Shown here: one piece after another, positions 28,179 through 36,999 of the stretch
Layout of the letters: each line of letters starts with the position of its first letter
Numbering within the stretch: the first letter of the stretch is position 1
Assembly (NCBI RefSeq): GCF_002879865.1
Contig: NZ_PNXY01000006.1
Span: 248,001 to 312,000, forward strand
From: Paraburkholderia rhynchosiae
Lineage (GTDB): Bacteria; Pseudomonadota; Gammaproteobacteria; Burkholderiales; Burkholderiaceae
Direction: 5' to 3'
DNA: 64,000 nt
Position numbers and translations under genes: made by a program
The notes under the pieces: model-generated
The model's database searches: none
The model's input: only the letters and a program-made list of their open reading frames with translations
Told to the model about the DNA's origin: nothing

Positions 28179-29102
28179 GTGACCGAAGCCGATCCCATCG
28201 CCGCCTATCTGTCGAATCTCGAACATGAGCGGCGACTGTCGGCGCATACCTTGCGCGGCTACACGCACGAACTGGAAGAACTCCGGCTGCTGGCCAAAGG
28301 CCGGCCGCTCGAAAGCCTCAGCGCCGTCGATATTCGCGGCGCCGTTTCGCGCGCGCATGCGGGCGGACTGACGGCGCGTTCGATCAGCCACCGCTTGTCG
28401 GCGTGGCGCGCGTTTTACCGCTGGCTCGCCGGCCGCGTCGATTTGCCGGCCAATCCGGTCGCGACGGTGCGCGCGCCCAAGCAGCCCAAGACGCTGCCAA
28501 AAGCACTGTCCGTCGACGACGCCAACCGCCTGATGGAAAGCCCGGCAGCTGAATCGGCTGAAGGTTTGCGCGATCACGCGATGCTCGAACTGTTCTACTC
28601 GTCCGGGCTGCGTCTGGCGGAGCTGGTCGGTCTCGACGCCCGTTTCGCCGATGCCGGCGGCTATCGCTCGGCAGGCTGGCTCAAGCTCGATTCCGCAGAA
28701 GTTGAAGTGCTCGGCAAGGGCAACCGGCGCCGCATCGTGCCGGTCGGCAGCAAAGCGCTCGACGCGCTGAACGCGTGGCTCGCGGTGCGGGACCAGATGG
28801 TGAAGCACGACCCGCATCCACTCTTTCTGTCGGCCCGCGGCAATCGCCTGTCGCCGAATGCGGTGCGCGAGCGCGTCAAGCGCGCGGCCCTCGTCGCCGG
28901 CATTCCCGCCAATGTGCATCCGCACGTACTGCGGCATTCGTTCGCCACGCACGTGCTGCAGTCGAGCGGCGATCTGCGCGCCGTGCAGGAATTACTCGGG
29001 CACGCGAGCATCACGGCCACGCAGGTGTACACCGGGCTCGACTTTCAGCATCTCGCGCACGTCTACGACCAGGCGCATCCACGCGCCAAAAAACGCGACT
29101 GA
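28179..29102 (+). CDS. xerC: Tyrosine recombinase XerC
   Basis: Site-specific recombinase of 307 residues that, with XerD, resolves chromosome dimers at dif. All catalytic residues are seen: Arg145 (SGLRLAELV), Lys180 (GKGNRRR), His249 and Arg252 (HVLRHSF), His275 (LLGHAS) and nucleophile Tyr284 (TQVYTGL). The N-terminal SAM-like domain has YLSNLEHERRLSAHTLRGY. The start is GTG 28179, the only one that fits the family length; the longer upstream frame overlaps DUF484. It is housekeeping, not a mobile-element integrase. Confidence 0.95.
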   Translation: MTEADPIAAYLSNLEHERRLSAHTLRGYTHELEELRLLAKGRPLESLSAVDIRGAVSRAHAGGLTARSISHRLSAWRAFYRWLAGRVDLPANPVATVRAPKQPKTLPKALSVDDANRLMESPAAESAEGLRDHAMLELFYSSGLRLAELVGLDARFADAGGYRSAGWLKLDSAEVEVLGKGNRRRIVPVGSKALDALNAWLAVRDQMVKHDPHPLFLSARGNRLSPNAVRERVKRAALVAGIPANVHPHVLRHSFATHVLQSSGDLRAVQELLGHASITATQVYTGLDFQHLAHVYDQAHPRAKKRD

Positions 29103-29195
29103 CGCCGCTTTTGCGGATTTTTGGTCTCCGCCTTCGCTTCATCCGCCGCACGTGCGCAGCAAGCCGCGCGGCCCTTTGCTCTCGCTGACATCCTG

Positions 29196-30398
29196 ATGAA
29201 TACCGTTACGCTCAAACCGTCGAAAGAAAAATCGCTGCTGCGCCGCCATCCGTGGGTCTATGCGAACGCAATCGACCGGATCGACGGCAATCCCGCGCCC
29301 GGCGTGACCGTGCTGGTGCGCACGCACGACGGCCGGTTTCTCGCGCGTGCCGCCTACAGTCCGCACTCGCAGATTCGCGCCCGCGTGTGGAGCTTCGACG
29401 AAAGCGAGCCGATCGATCACGCGTTCTTCAAGCGCCGCGTGCAGCGGGCGCTTGCGCACCGTCGAACCATGGTTCACGACACCGGCGCCGTGCGGCTGAT
29501 TTTCGGCGAAGCGGACGGCCTCCCAGGCCTGATTGTCGATCACTACATCGCCGAGGACGAAGGCCAGCGCAGCCAGCTCGTGTGCCAGTTCATGGCGGCG
29601 GGCGTCGAAGCGTGGAAGGAAGCGATCGTCGCGGCGCTGGTCGACGCCACGCGCTGCCCGAACGTCTACGAGCGTTCGGACGTGTCGATTCGTCAGAAGG
29701 AAGGGCTCGAACAGATCACCGGCGTGCTGGCGGGCGAGCCGCCTTCGGAAGCGCTGATCGCAAGCGAGAACGGCGTGCGCTATCACGTGGACGTGCGCAA
29801 CGGCCACAAGACCGGCTTTTATGTCGACCAGCGCGACAACCGCCTGCTCGTGCAGCAGCTCGCGCAGGATCGTGACGTGCTGAACTGCTTCTGCTACACC
29901 GGCGGTTTCTCGCTGGCGGCGCTCAAAGGCGGCGCAAAGCGAGTCGTTTCTATCGATTCGTCCGGCGAGGCGTTGGCGCTCGCGCAGCAGAACGTGGCGG
30001 CGAACGGCTTCGACGCCGAACGCGCCACATGGCTCGACGCCGACGCGTTCAAGACGCTGCGCCGCCTTTACGACGAGGGCGAGCGCTTCGATCTGATCGT
30101 GCTCGATCCGCCGAAATTCGCACCTTCTCGCGAACATGTGGACCGCGCGTCGCGTGCTTATAAAGACATCAACCTGACCGGCCTGAAGCTGCTGCGCCCG
30201 GGCGGCCTGCTGTTCACCTATTCGTGCTCCGGCGCAATCGATTCCGAACTGTTCCAGAAGATCGTGGCCAGCGCGGCCGCGGACGCGCGCGTCGATGCGC
30301 GGATTCTCAAGCGCCTTGGCGCCGGGGTGGATCATCCATTGCTGACGGCATTTCCGGAAGGCGAATACCTGAAGGGCCTGCTGTTGCAAATTGCCTGA
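29196..30398 (+). CDS. rlmI: 23S rRNA (cytosine-1962-C5)-methyltransferase RlmI-like
   Basis: Methyltransferase of 400 residues (E. coli RlmI has 396). The N-terminal PUA domain covers residues 1-75. An EEHB-like middle region holds NGHKTGFYVDQRDNR. The Rossmann domain has VLNCFCYTGGFSLAAL and LDPPKFAPS, with Ser in place of the usual following residue and the catalytic Cys in TYSCSG. ATG 29196 gives the expected MNTVTLKPSKEKSLLRRHPW start. The closest alternative is another member of the same COG1092 family. Confidence 0.9.
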   Translation: MNTVTLKPSKEKSLLRRHPWVYANAIDRIDGNPAPGVTVLVRTHDGRFLARAAYSPHSQIRARVWSFDESEPIDHAFFKRRVQRALAHRRTMVHDTGAVRLIFGEADGLPGLIVDHYIAEDEGQRSQLVCQFMAAGVEAWKEAIVAALVDATRCPNVYERSDVSIRQKEGLEQITGVLAGEPPSEALIASENGVRYHVDVRNGHKTGFYVDQRDNRLLVQQLAQDRDVLNCFCYTGGFSLAALKGGAKRVVSIDSSGEALALAQQNVAANGFDAERATWLDADAFKTLRRLYDEGERFDLIVLDPPKFAPSREHVDRASRAYKDINLTGLKLLRPGGLLFTYSCSGAIDSELFQKIVASAAADARVDARILKRLGAGVDHPLLTAFPEGEYLKGLLLQIA

Positions 30399-30608
30399 TC
30401 GCCTATAACTTCACGGTTATTTCGCATCGACGCATGCGCCGCGGCGGCTTCGGAATACCGCTCGCCAGCGCCGGCTTGACAGATATGTTTCAATATCCGG
30501 CTAGACAGGGCTGCGCGCCGTGAGCCAGCCGCGCCCGCTTATGCATGCGCTTATGCATGCCATTACGCATTCGATCACGCATCGTTTCACGACCTATAGG
30601 CGAACAAC
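30399..30608. promoter_or_regulatory. Upstream region of the G3E GTPase gene, with palindrome and phased repeats
   Basis: Holds a perfect ATAAC-N6-GTTAT inverted repeat (about 30412-30427), a GATAT-N6-ATATC repeat (about 30482-30497) next to a TTGACA, and a four-unit 12-base repeat (30541-30588). Metal control is plausible for this gene, but no standard Zur site was found. Confidence 0.4.
30541..30588. repeat. Four 12-bp phased repeats (RYGCAT core)
   Basis: ATGCAT, ATGCAT, ACGCAT and ACGCAT recur at exactly 12-base steps (30541, 30553, 30565, 30577), ending 21 bases before the G3E GTPase start. The first two units are nearly identical 12-mers. Confidence 0.75.
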
Positions 30609-31706
30609 ATGATCCCAGTCACGATCCTGACCGGCTTTCTCGGCAGCGGCAAAACCACCCTGCTCAAGCGCATCCTGAACGAAAAGCACGGCATGAAGAT
30701 CGCCGTGATCGAGAACGAGTTCGGCGAAGAGAACATCGACAACGAAATTCTCGTGCAGGACACGAGCGAGCAGATCATCCAGATGAGCAACGGCTGCATC
30801 TGCTGCACGATCCGCGGCGATCTCTCGCGTGTGCTCGGCGACCTGGCCGCGCAGAAACAGTCGGGCAAGCTCGATTTCGACCGCGTGGTGATCGAGACCA
30901 CCGGGCTCGCGAACCCAGGCCCCGTCGCCCAGACGTTCTTCATGGACGATCAGATCGCCAGCGAATTCCTGCTCGACGCGATCATCACGCTGGTGGACGC
31001 AAAGCATGCGAACCATCAACTGGACGAGCATGAAGTCGTGCAGCGCCAGGTCGGTTTCGCGGACCGCCTGTTCATCACCAAGGCCGATCTCGTCGACGAA
31101 CAACAGCTGGCCGATTTGCGCCACCGTCTGCTGCATATGAATCCGAAGGCGGCGATCAGGATGGTCAACTTCGGCGAAGCGGACATCAAGGAAATCTTCG
31201 ACCTGCGCGGCTTCAACCTGAATTCGAAGCTCGAGATCGATCCGGACTTCCTCGCCGAAGACGAACACGCGCACAGCCACGCGCACGCGCACGACGAGCA
31301 CGGCCATACGCACGACGAGGATCACGATCACGCGAGCTGCGATCACGACCATGGTCATTGCGATCACGAAGGCCATGACCACGCGCACCACCATCACGCG
31401 CATCACGACGACAAGATCAAGTCGTTCGTGTATCGCAACGACCGCCCGTTCGATCCGAACAAGCTCGAAGATTTCCTCGGCGGCATCTTGCAGATTTACG
31501 GCGAACGCCTGCTTCGCTATAAGGGCGTGCTGTACATGAAGGGCGTCGACCGCAAAGTCGTGTTCCAGGGCGTGCATCAGATGATGGGCAGCGACCTCGC
31601 GGCGAAATGGCAGCCGGTCGAGAAAAAGACCAACAAGATGGTGTTTATCGGCATTGAACTGCCGCAAGACCTGATTACCGACGGCCTGGACGCCTGTCTC
31701 GCCTGA
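30609..31706 (+). CDS. G3E-family GTPase/metallochaperone (CobW/YjiA-like) with His-rich loop
   Basis: GTPase of 365 residues. Walker A is GFLGSGKTT (residues 9-17), the metal-binding CxCC motif is GCICC (Cys63, 65, 66), and the guanine motif is ITKAD. The C-terminal CobW_C domain is preceded by a stretch of about 50 residues (roughly 217-269) dominated by His, Asp and Glu, a likely zinc or nickel store. Eukaryotic and bacterial relatives (ZNG1 type) pass zinc to client enzymes. Standing upstream of a zinc-ligand-free DksA, it fits a zinc-homeostasis setting. Confidence 0.92.
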   Translation: MIPVTILTGFLGSGKTTLLKRILNEKHGMKIAVIENEFGEENIDNEILVQDTSEQIIQMSNGCICCTIRGDLSRVLGDLAAQKQSGKLDFDRVVIETTGLANPGPVAQTFFMDDQIASEFLLDAIITLVDAKHANHQLDEHEVVQRQVGFADRLFITKADLVDEQQLADLRHRLLHMNPKAAIRMVNFGEADIKEIFDLRGFNLNSKLEIDPDFLAEDEHAHSHAHAHDEHGHTHDEDHDHASCDHDHGHCDHEGHDHAHHHHAHHDDKIKSFVYRNDRPFDPNKLEDFLGGILQIYGERLLRYKGVLYMKGVDRKVVFQGVHQMMGSDLAAKWQPVEKKTNKMVFIGIELPQDLITDGLDACLA

Positions 31707-32303
31707 GCGCGACGTTCGCCGCGCGGTAATCTTCTGCCGAAAAAGCATCGCGCGGCGGCCGAATAGCCCCAGCGTTATGTGCGGTGGCGCACGTGTGTGA
31801 AAAACGCGTGAAAACCCTGCTGTATTAATGCGTGTACGACCATCGCTTTTTGACCGTTCGCGCGTTATATTTTCGGGATACCGGGACGCCGCAGAGGGAT
31901 TTCCACCAGTTGCGGTGCCGGATTGTGATTCAGTTACAATACGTGCCCACTGGAGAATGAGAACGATTTGCCCGGTCAGTGCGCGGTGATCACGTACTGC
32001 GCGCCGGGCTTGAAGCGGCGCCGGAAAATCTTATCCGGGAACACGCCGACAATGCCCGCCGCCGCAGCCTGACAAGGCCTGCTGCCCGGGAGCAATACCT
32101 CAGGAGCATTTGAGAATCGGTTTCCAGAGGAGTTCGGCCCCGCATTGGCGTCGCGACGCCCGACGTGGGCGCCAGGCGCTTCGGCGTCACGACAGTCCAT
32201 CGTCCGTGCCCGCCCTGCGCTCAGCGTCCCGAGGCGCCTTGCGGGCAATACGAAAGTGCGGGCACTATGCAGAGTTTTGCCTCACATTGAAGAAGTAAGC
32301 CAG
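31707..32303. other. Long intergenic leader upstream of dksA
   Basis: 597 bases without a recognisable gene. Candidate elements are a TATATT box (31866-31871), a TACAAT box (31935-31940) with a weak TTGCGG 19 bases before it, and a Fur-like half-site at 31956-31968. The rest is GC-rich with many short inverted repeats; a long structured dksA leader or a small RNA could be hidden here. Confidence 0.35.
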
Positions 32304-32723
32304 ATGACGACGAAACGACTCTTGACCGAAGCCGAAATCCTGAAGATGAGCGACAAGGATTACATGAATGAGGATCAGCTCGCTTTCTTCAAGAACAAGC
32401 TCGAACAGCTGCAGGCGGACATTCTCCGCAATGCCGGCCAGACGACCGAGAACTTGCGCGAAACCGTAATCGTGCCGGACCCGGCCGACCGCGCAACGAT
32501 CGAGGAAGAGCATGCACTTGAGCTGCGCACGCGCGACCGCGAGCGCAAGCTGCTGAAGAAGGTGCAGCAGTCGATCGCGCGTATCGACTCTGGCGACTAT
32601 GGCTGGTGCGAAGAAACCGGTGAGCCGATCGGCATTCCGCGTCTGCTCGCGCGGCCCACGGCCACCCTGTCGCTCGAGGCGCAGGAGCGCCGCGAACTGC
32701 GCCAGAAGCTGTTCGGCGACTGA
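32304..32723 (+). CDS. dksA: RNA polymerase-binding transcription factor DksA (zinc-ligand-poor variant)
   Basis: Protein of 139 residues that enters the RNA polymerase secondary channel and works with ppGpp. The long coiled coil carries DPADRATIEEEHALELRTRD with the tip acidic residues. The C-terminal finger reads CEET at 102-105 and SLEA at 123-126, so three of the four zinc Cys are replaced (CxxT/SxxA). That pattern resembles the zinc-independent DksA2 of Pseudomonas. ATG 32304 gives the conserved start; a longer upstream frame is leader. A strong terminator follows. Confidence 0.93.
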   Translation: MTTKRLLTEAEILKMSDKDYMNEDQLAFFKNKLEQLQADILRNAGQTTENLRETVIVPDPADRATIEEEHALELRTRDRERKLLKKVQQSIARIDSGDYGWCEETGEPIGIPRLLARPTATLSLEAQERRELRQKLFGD

Positions 32724-32775
32724 ACGCCGGCGGCGCGGCTTCGGCGCTGCGCCCAAAAAACGCTGCTTCGTCGAG

Positions 32776-32804
32776 AGGCGCACGGTGATCCGTGCGCCTT
32801 TTTT
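32776..32804 (+). terminator. Rho-independent terminator after dksA
   Basis: Ten-pair perfect stem AGGCGCACGG/CCGTGCGCCT with a TGAT loop, followed by a T-run. Confidence 0.93.
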
Positions 32805-32884
32805 CTTTTGCGCGCCGCTGCGCCGCGGATCGCGGGCATCGCCCCTGCCGAACCACGTTTTTTGTCTTATGCCATTTGCCGGCT

Positions 32885-32914
32885 CTTGATATGCCCGCGC
32901 ACGCCCTAAAATAA
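32885..32914 (+). promoter_or_regulatory. Candidate hslVU promoter
   Basis: TTGATA at 32886-32891 and AATAAT at 32909-32914 are 17 bases apart. The same stretch read as CTTGATA and CCCTAAAA resembles a heat-shock sigma-32 promoter, though with a short spacer. The rest of the 320-base gap between dksA and hslV shows no gene. Confidence 0.4.
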
Positions 32915-33042
32915 TTCCGACATGCGCTGCACGAGCGCGCGAGGTGGCTCACTTTTCGCGTCGCGCGCCGTCCGCTTCCCAGGATTCATGCGGTAGTGCA
33001 TCGCGCTGCCGCGTCCTACCCGCTTTGCAAAGAGGAACGCAT

Positions 33043-33579
33043 ATGGAGCAATTTCACGGCACGACGATCGTCTCCGTGCGCCGCGGCGACAAGGTCGCGC
33101 TAGGCGGCGACGGCCAGGTGACGCTCGGCAACATCGTCATGAAAGGCGGTGCGAAGAAGGTCCGGCGCATTTATAACGGCAAGGTGCTGGTCGGCTTCGC
33201 CGGTGGCACGGCGGACGCCTTTTCGCTGCTCGACCGCTTCGAGGCGAAGCTGGAGAAGCACCAGGGCAACCTCACGCGAGCCGCGGTCGAACTCGCGAAA
33301 GACTGGCGCACGGACCGCATGCTGCGTCGCCTGGAAGCCATGCTGATCGCGGCCGACGCGACCACCACGCTCGTCATCACCGGCAACGGCGACGTGCTCG
33401 ATCCGGAAGGTGGCATTTGCGCGATCGGTTCGGGCGGCGCTTATGCACAAGCCGCCGCGAAAGCCCTCGCCGACAACACCGCGTTGTCGCCTCGCGAAAT
33501 CGTGGAGAAGTCGCTGGAGATTGCCGGCGACATGTGCATCTACACGAACCATAACCGCGTCATCGAGACGATCGAGTAA
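33043..33579 (+). CDS. hslV: ATP-dependent protease subunit HslV
   Basis: Proteasome-like peptidase of 178 residues that forms a double hexamer capped by HslU. The N-terminus MEQFHG is a short propeptide before Thr7 ([12 protein letters not shown]), the expected N-terminal nucleophile after cleavage. Lys and Asp/Arg support residues follow the family ([20 protein letters not shown]). ATG 33043 follows AGAGGAACGC. It is nine bases from hslU, so the two are coupled. Confidence 0.97.
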   Translation: MEQFHGTTIVSVRRGDKVALGGDGQVTLGNIVMKGGAKKVRRIYNGKVLVGFAGGTADAFSLLDRFEAKLEKHQGNLTRAAVELAKDWRTDRMLRRLEAMLIAADATTTLVITGNGDVLDPEGGICAIGSGGAYAQAAAKALADNTALSPREIVEKSLEIAGDMCIYTNHNRVIETIE

Positions 33580-33588
33580 GGACCCACG

Positions 33589-34935
33589 ATGAGCACCATG
33601 ACCCCTGCCGAGATCGTCTCGGAACTCGACAAACACATCATCGGCCAAGGCCGCGCGAAAAAAGCGGTGGCCGTAGCGCTGCGCAATCGCTGGCGCCGTC
33701 AGCAGGTTGAAGACCCGCTGCGCCAGGAAATTACGCCGAAAAACATTCTGATGATCGGACCGACCGGCGTCGGCAAGACCGAGATCGCGCGGCGCCTGGC
33801 CAAGCTCGCCGATGCGCCGTTCATCAAGATCGAAGCCACCAAATTCACCGAAGTGGGCTACGTGGGCCGCGACGTCGACAGCATCGTGCGCGATCTGATC
33901 GAAATCTCGGTCAAGCAGACGCGCGAATCGGAAATGCGCAAAGTGCGAACCAAGGCCGAAGACCAGGCCGAAGACCGCATTCTCGACATTCTGCTGCCGA
34001 GCGCGCGTCCGGTCGGTTTCGGCTCGAGTTCGAGCGCCGTGGATACCGCCGATGAAGGCGGCACCACGCGCCAGACGTTCCGCAAGCGTCTGCGCGAAGG
34101 TTTGCTCGATGACAAGGAAATCGAACTCGACGTCGAGCAGCCGCAAGTCGGCATGGACATCATGGGGCCGCCTGGCATGGAAGACATGACCGAGCAGATC
34201 CGTTCAATGTTCGCGAACATCGGCGGCGGCAAGAAAACGCGCCGCAAGCTGAAGGTGAAGGAAGCGCTGAAGGTTCTCACCGACGAAGAAGCCGGCAAGA
34301 TGCTGAACGACGAAGAGGTGAAAGCCAAGGCGGTGCAGAACGTCGAGCAGAACGGCATTGTGTTCCTCGACGAAATAGACAAGATCGCGTCGCGCAATGA
34401 AGCCGGCGGCGGTGAAGTGTCCCGTCAAGGCGTGCAACGCGATCTGCTGCCGCTCGTGGAAGGCACCACGATCAACACCAAGTACGGCATGGTGAAGACG
34501 GACCACATTCTGTTTATCGCGAGCGGCGCGTTTCATCTCGCCAGGCCGAGCGATCTGATTCCAGAACTGCAAGGCCGCTTCCCGATCCGCGTAGAACTGG
34601 ATTCGCTGTCGGTGAACGACTTCGAATCGATCCTGGTGTCGACGGACGCGAGTCTCGTCAAGCAATACCAGGCATTGCTGGCCACCGAAGACGTGCAGCT
34701 CCAATTCGCCGACGACGGCATTCGGCGTCTGGCCGAAATCGCTTATTCGGTGAACGAAAAAACCGAGAATATCGGCGCACGCCGGCTGTACACGGTCATC
34801 GAAAAGCTGCTCGAGGAAGTCTCGTTCGCTGCCGGCAATCACTCCGGTAAAACGGTGCAGATCGACGCGGCATATGTGGATCGCGCGCTGAACGAAGTCG
34901 CGGAAGACGAAGATCTGTCGCGTTACGTGCTGTGA
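33589..34935 (+). CDS. hslU: ATP-dependent protease ATPase subunit HslU
   Basis: AAA+ unfoldase of 448 residues. It has Walker [10 protein letters not shown] near 62-70, the pore motif [12 protein letters not shown] near 86, a family-specific I-domain (about 110-240), Walker [13 protein letters not shown] near 255, sensor regions, and the C-terminal DLSRYVL tail that docks into HslV. The length is standard. It is cotranscribed with hslV and closed by a terminator. Confidence 0.97.
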   Translation: MSTMTPAEIVSELDKHIIGQGRAKKAVAVALRNRWRRQQVEDPLRQEITPKNILMIGPTGVGKTEIARRLAKLADAPFIKIEATKFTEVGYVGRDVDSIVRDLIEISVKQTRESEMRKVRTKAEDQAEDRILDILLPSARPVGFGSSSSAVDTADEGGTTRQTFRKRLREGLLDDKEIELDVEQPQVGMDIMGPPGMEDMTEQIRSMFANIGGGKKTRRKLKVKEALKVLTDEEAGKMLNDEEVKAKAVQNVEQNGIVFLDEIDKIASRNEAGGGEVSRQGVQRDLLPLVEGTTINTKYGMVKTDHILFIASGAFHLARPSDLIPELQGRFPIRVELDSLSVNDFESILVSTDASLVKQYQALLATEDVQLQFADDGIRRLAEIAYSVNEKTENIGARRLYTVIEKLLEEVSFAAGNHSGKTVQIDAAYVDRALNEVAEDEDLSRYVL

Positions 34936-34958
34936 CGTAAAGCGTAGCAAGACGCAAA

Positions 34959-34998
34959 AAAACGGGCTGCCTATAACAGAGGCGGCCCGTTTTCTTTT
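34959..34998. terminator. Bidirectional terminator between hslU and regA
   Basis: Stem AAAACGGGC(T)GCC/GGC(G)GCCCGTTTT around a nine-base loop, with A-run and T-run flanks, between two convergent operons. Confidence 0.88.
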
Positions 34999-35025
34999 CC
35001 GCGATGCGTAGCGATAAAGCGGCGC

Positions 35026-35568
35026 TTACTGCTTGACCGGACGCTTGGCGAGTTTGCGCTGCAAGGTCCGGCGATGCATGTTCAGCGCCCGGGCGGTGGC
35101 CGAGATATTGCCGCCATGTTCCGAAAGCACCCGTTGAATATGCTCCCACTCGAGACGTGCAACCGAAAGCGGCGTGGGATGCTCGATCGCCTCTTCCGCT
35201 TGCAACGCACTCGCCTCGCTTTGCAGCGCCGACAAAATCGTTTCGACGTTGGCAGGCTTCGCCAGGTAATTGTCCGCGCCGTCTTTCACCGCTTGCACCG
35301 CGGTGGCGATGCTCGCATAGCCGGTCAGCACCAGCATGCGCGCGTCGGGCTGCAAATCGCGCAACGGCGCGACGAGCGTGAGGCCCGAGTCGTTGCCAAG
35401 GTGCAGATCCACCGTGATCTGGCTGAACTTCTGCTGATTGGCCAGCTTGATCGCCTCGTCTGCGTTGTGGGCTTCGCTCACCGTATAGCCGCGCCGCGTC
35501 AGGCCGCGCGCGAGGATGCCGGAGAACACCTCGTCGTCGTCGATCACCAGAAAATTCATTTCGCTCAT
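35026..35568 (-). CDS. regA: Redox response regulator RegA/ActR/RoxR family
   Basis: Regulator of 180 residues. The receiver domain has acidic triad DDD at 10-12, phospho-Asp54 in ITVDLHLGNDSG and Lys in YLAKPAN. The C-terminal Fis-type helix-turn-helix NISATARALNMHRRTLQRKL is the RegA signature. ATG 35568 overlaps the kinase stop (ATGA) and follows GGAGAAACAGG. In alphaproteobacteria and pseudomonads this pair adjusts respiration, carbon and nitrogen fixation to redox state; similar control of terminal oxidases is inferred here. Confidence 0.9.
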   Translation of the reverse strand: MSEMNFLVIDDDEVFSGILARGLTRRGYTVSEAHNADEAIKLANQQKFSQITVDLHLGNDSGLTLVAPLRDLQPDARMLVLTGYASIATAVQAVKDGADNYLAKPANVETILSALQSEASALQAEEAIEHPTPLSVARLEWEHIQRVLSEHGGNISATARALNMHRRTLQRKLAKRPVKQ

Positions 35569-36875
35569 GCCTGTTTCTCCGTGTTGGATGGCGCGGCGCC
35601 TTGACGGTCCGTGCCGGAAATTTCGCGCGCGGTAAGCGGCAACCGTAAAACGGCGCGCGTGCCACGCGGCTTGATTGCACTGACGTCGGTCAGTTCGATC
35701 GACCCTTTCAGACGCGCCGCCGCCGAAAAAGCCAGATACAAGCCGACGCCATGCCCACCCTGCGTGCTCTCCACCGGCATCGCGCCGAGCGAGCCGCGCA
35801 ACGCGGCCGGAATGCCAGGGCCTGCATCGCATACTTCAAATTCGACCTGATCGCCGCGCGCCGCCAACGTACAAGACAGCGTGACGTGATCGCGGCTCGC
35901 GCGCGCGGCGTTGTCGAGCAGAATCGTCAGAATCTGACTCACGGCAACCGTGTCGTCAAGACTGACATCCGCGGGCGGCGCACCGATCCGCTCGAACTTC
36001 ACATGCGGATGACGCAAGCGCCACTGCTCGGCAAACGATTCGAGCCACTCGTCGACCGGCTGACGATTGGTGGTGGTCGATGCGCGGCTGCGCAATCTGG
36101 CAAGCGCCGACGTGCATAAGCCCATCTGTTGTTCGAGCAATTCGAGATCGGCCCTGTACGGCGCGAGCCCTTTGTCGGTGCGCGCCGCGTCGCGCAATTC
36201 TTCGGACAGCATCGCAATTGTAGACAGAGGCGTGCCGATTTCGTGAGCGACGGTAGCTGCCTGAACACCGAGCGCGACCGCGCGTTCGTCGTGAAGCAAG
36301 CGCTGCTGTGCATCTCCGAGCGCTGCGTCACGTAGCCGCAGGGCTCGCGACATACGCGCGACGAACCACGCGATCAGGCCGACGCTCACCATGAAGTTGA
36401 CCCACATGCCGGCGCGGTAGTAGTCGAACAGATTCGCGGGATTGTCGAGATTCAGCGGCACCGAATCGAAGCCGAGCACTGCATAGCAGGCGACGGCGAA
36501 CGCGGCGAGCCACGCCATCAGTTGCCACGGCAACACCGCAGCGGCAATGGCAAGCGATGGCAGATAGAGCGAAACAAATGGATTGGTGGTGCCGCCAGAC
36601 AGAAACAACAGCGCCGACAATGCGCCGAGGTCGACCCATATCTGGCCGAACAACTCCATGTTCGATTCGGGCCGCTGTTGCGTCACGCGCCACCCCGTGA
36701 GCCCGTTGAAGACCACTTCGAGCGCGATGACGAGTAGCATGGCCGGCAACGGCAAATGCACGCCGATGAATATCTGCACAAAAGCGATCGTCAATAACTG
36801 CCCGATGATCGCTAGACTGCGCAGCCAGAACAGATGACCGAGATTAACGCGGCCGGTGTTGGTTATACGATGCAT
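35565..36875 (-). CDS. regB: Redox sensor histidine kinase RegB/ActS/RoxS family
   Basis: Kinase of 436 residues. The N-terminal half has about six helices and contains the ubiquinone-site heptad GGTTNPF (94-100). The H-box AHEIGTPLSTIA carries His211. Cys254, in EQQMGLCTSALARL, stands where the redox-active Cys of RegB is found. The HATPase domain has DNAARAS, CDAGPGIP and GVGLYLAF. All redox-sensing features of the family are thus kept. It is translationally coupled to regA and divergent from the TPR protein gene. Confidence 0.92.
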   Translation of the reverse strand: MHRITNTGRVNLGHLFWLRSLAIIGQLLTIAFVQIFIGVHLPLPAMLLVIALEVVFNGLTGWRVTQQRPESNMELFGQIWVDLGALSALLFLSGGTTNPFVSLYLPSLAIAAAVLPWQLMAWLAAFAVACYAVLGFDSVPLNLDNPANLFDYYRAGMWVNFMVSVGLIAWFVARMSRALRLRDAALGDAQQRLLHDERAVALGVQAATVAHEIGTPLSTIAMLSEELRDAARTDKGLAPYRADLELLEQQMGLCTSALARLRSRASTTTNRQPVDEWLESFAEQWRLRHPHVKFERIGAPPADVSLDDTVAVSQILTILLDNAARASRDHVTLSCTLAARGDQVEFEVCDAGPGIPAALRGSLGAMPVESTQGGHGVGLYLAFSAAARLKGSIELTDVSAIKPRGTRAVLRLPLTAREISGTDRQGAAPSNTEKQA

Positions 36876-36999
36876 GGCTTCAGTTTACCCGTTGGGAATC
36901 GTCCCAATTACGTCGTCGCCATACGGCGATACCATGGACGTTTTCCTGACAGCGAAAGCAGGCTGGTCCGTTACGCCCGGCCTGCGGCCTCAATTATCC

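Noticed and set aside
27834..28952. 372-codon frame antisense to DUF484 and xerC
   Set aside because: Spans two real genes on the other strand and lacks motifs.
28179..29102. Tyrosine recombinase as evidence of a mobile island
   Set aside because: It is XerC by catalytic residues, length and its dapF-DUF484-xerC setting; no attachment repeats or cargo surround it.
29139..30389. 416-codon frame antisense to the RlmI-like gene
   Set aside because: Shadow of a certain gene; composition dominated by Arg/Ala/His, with no domain or ribosome-binding site.
30412..30427. ATAAC-N6-GTTAT palindrome considered as a Zur site
   Set aside because: The half-sites are in the opposite orientation to the known Zur consensus (GTTAT-centre-ATAAC); kept only as an unassigned repeat.
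30594..31748. 384-codon frame antisense to the G3E GTPase gene
   Set aside because: Its Val/Met-rich run is the reverse of the His-rich codons; no independent support.
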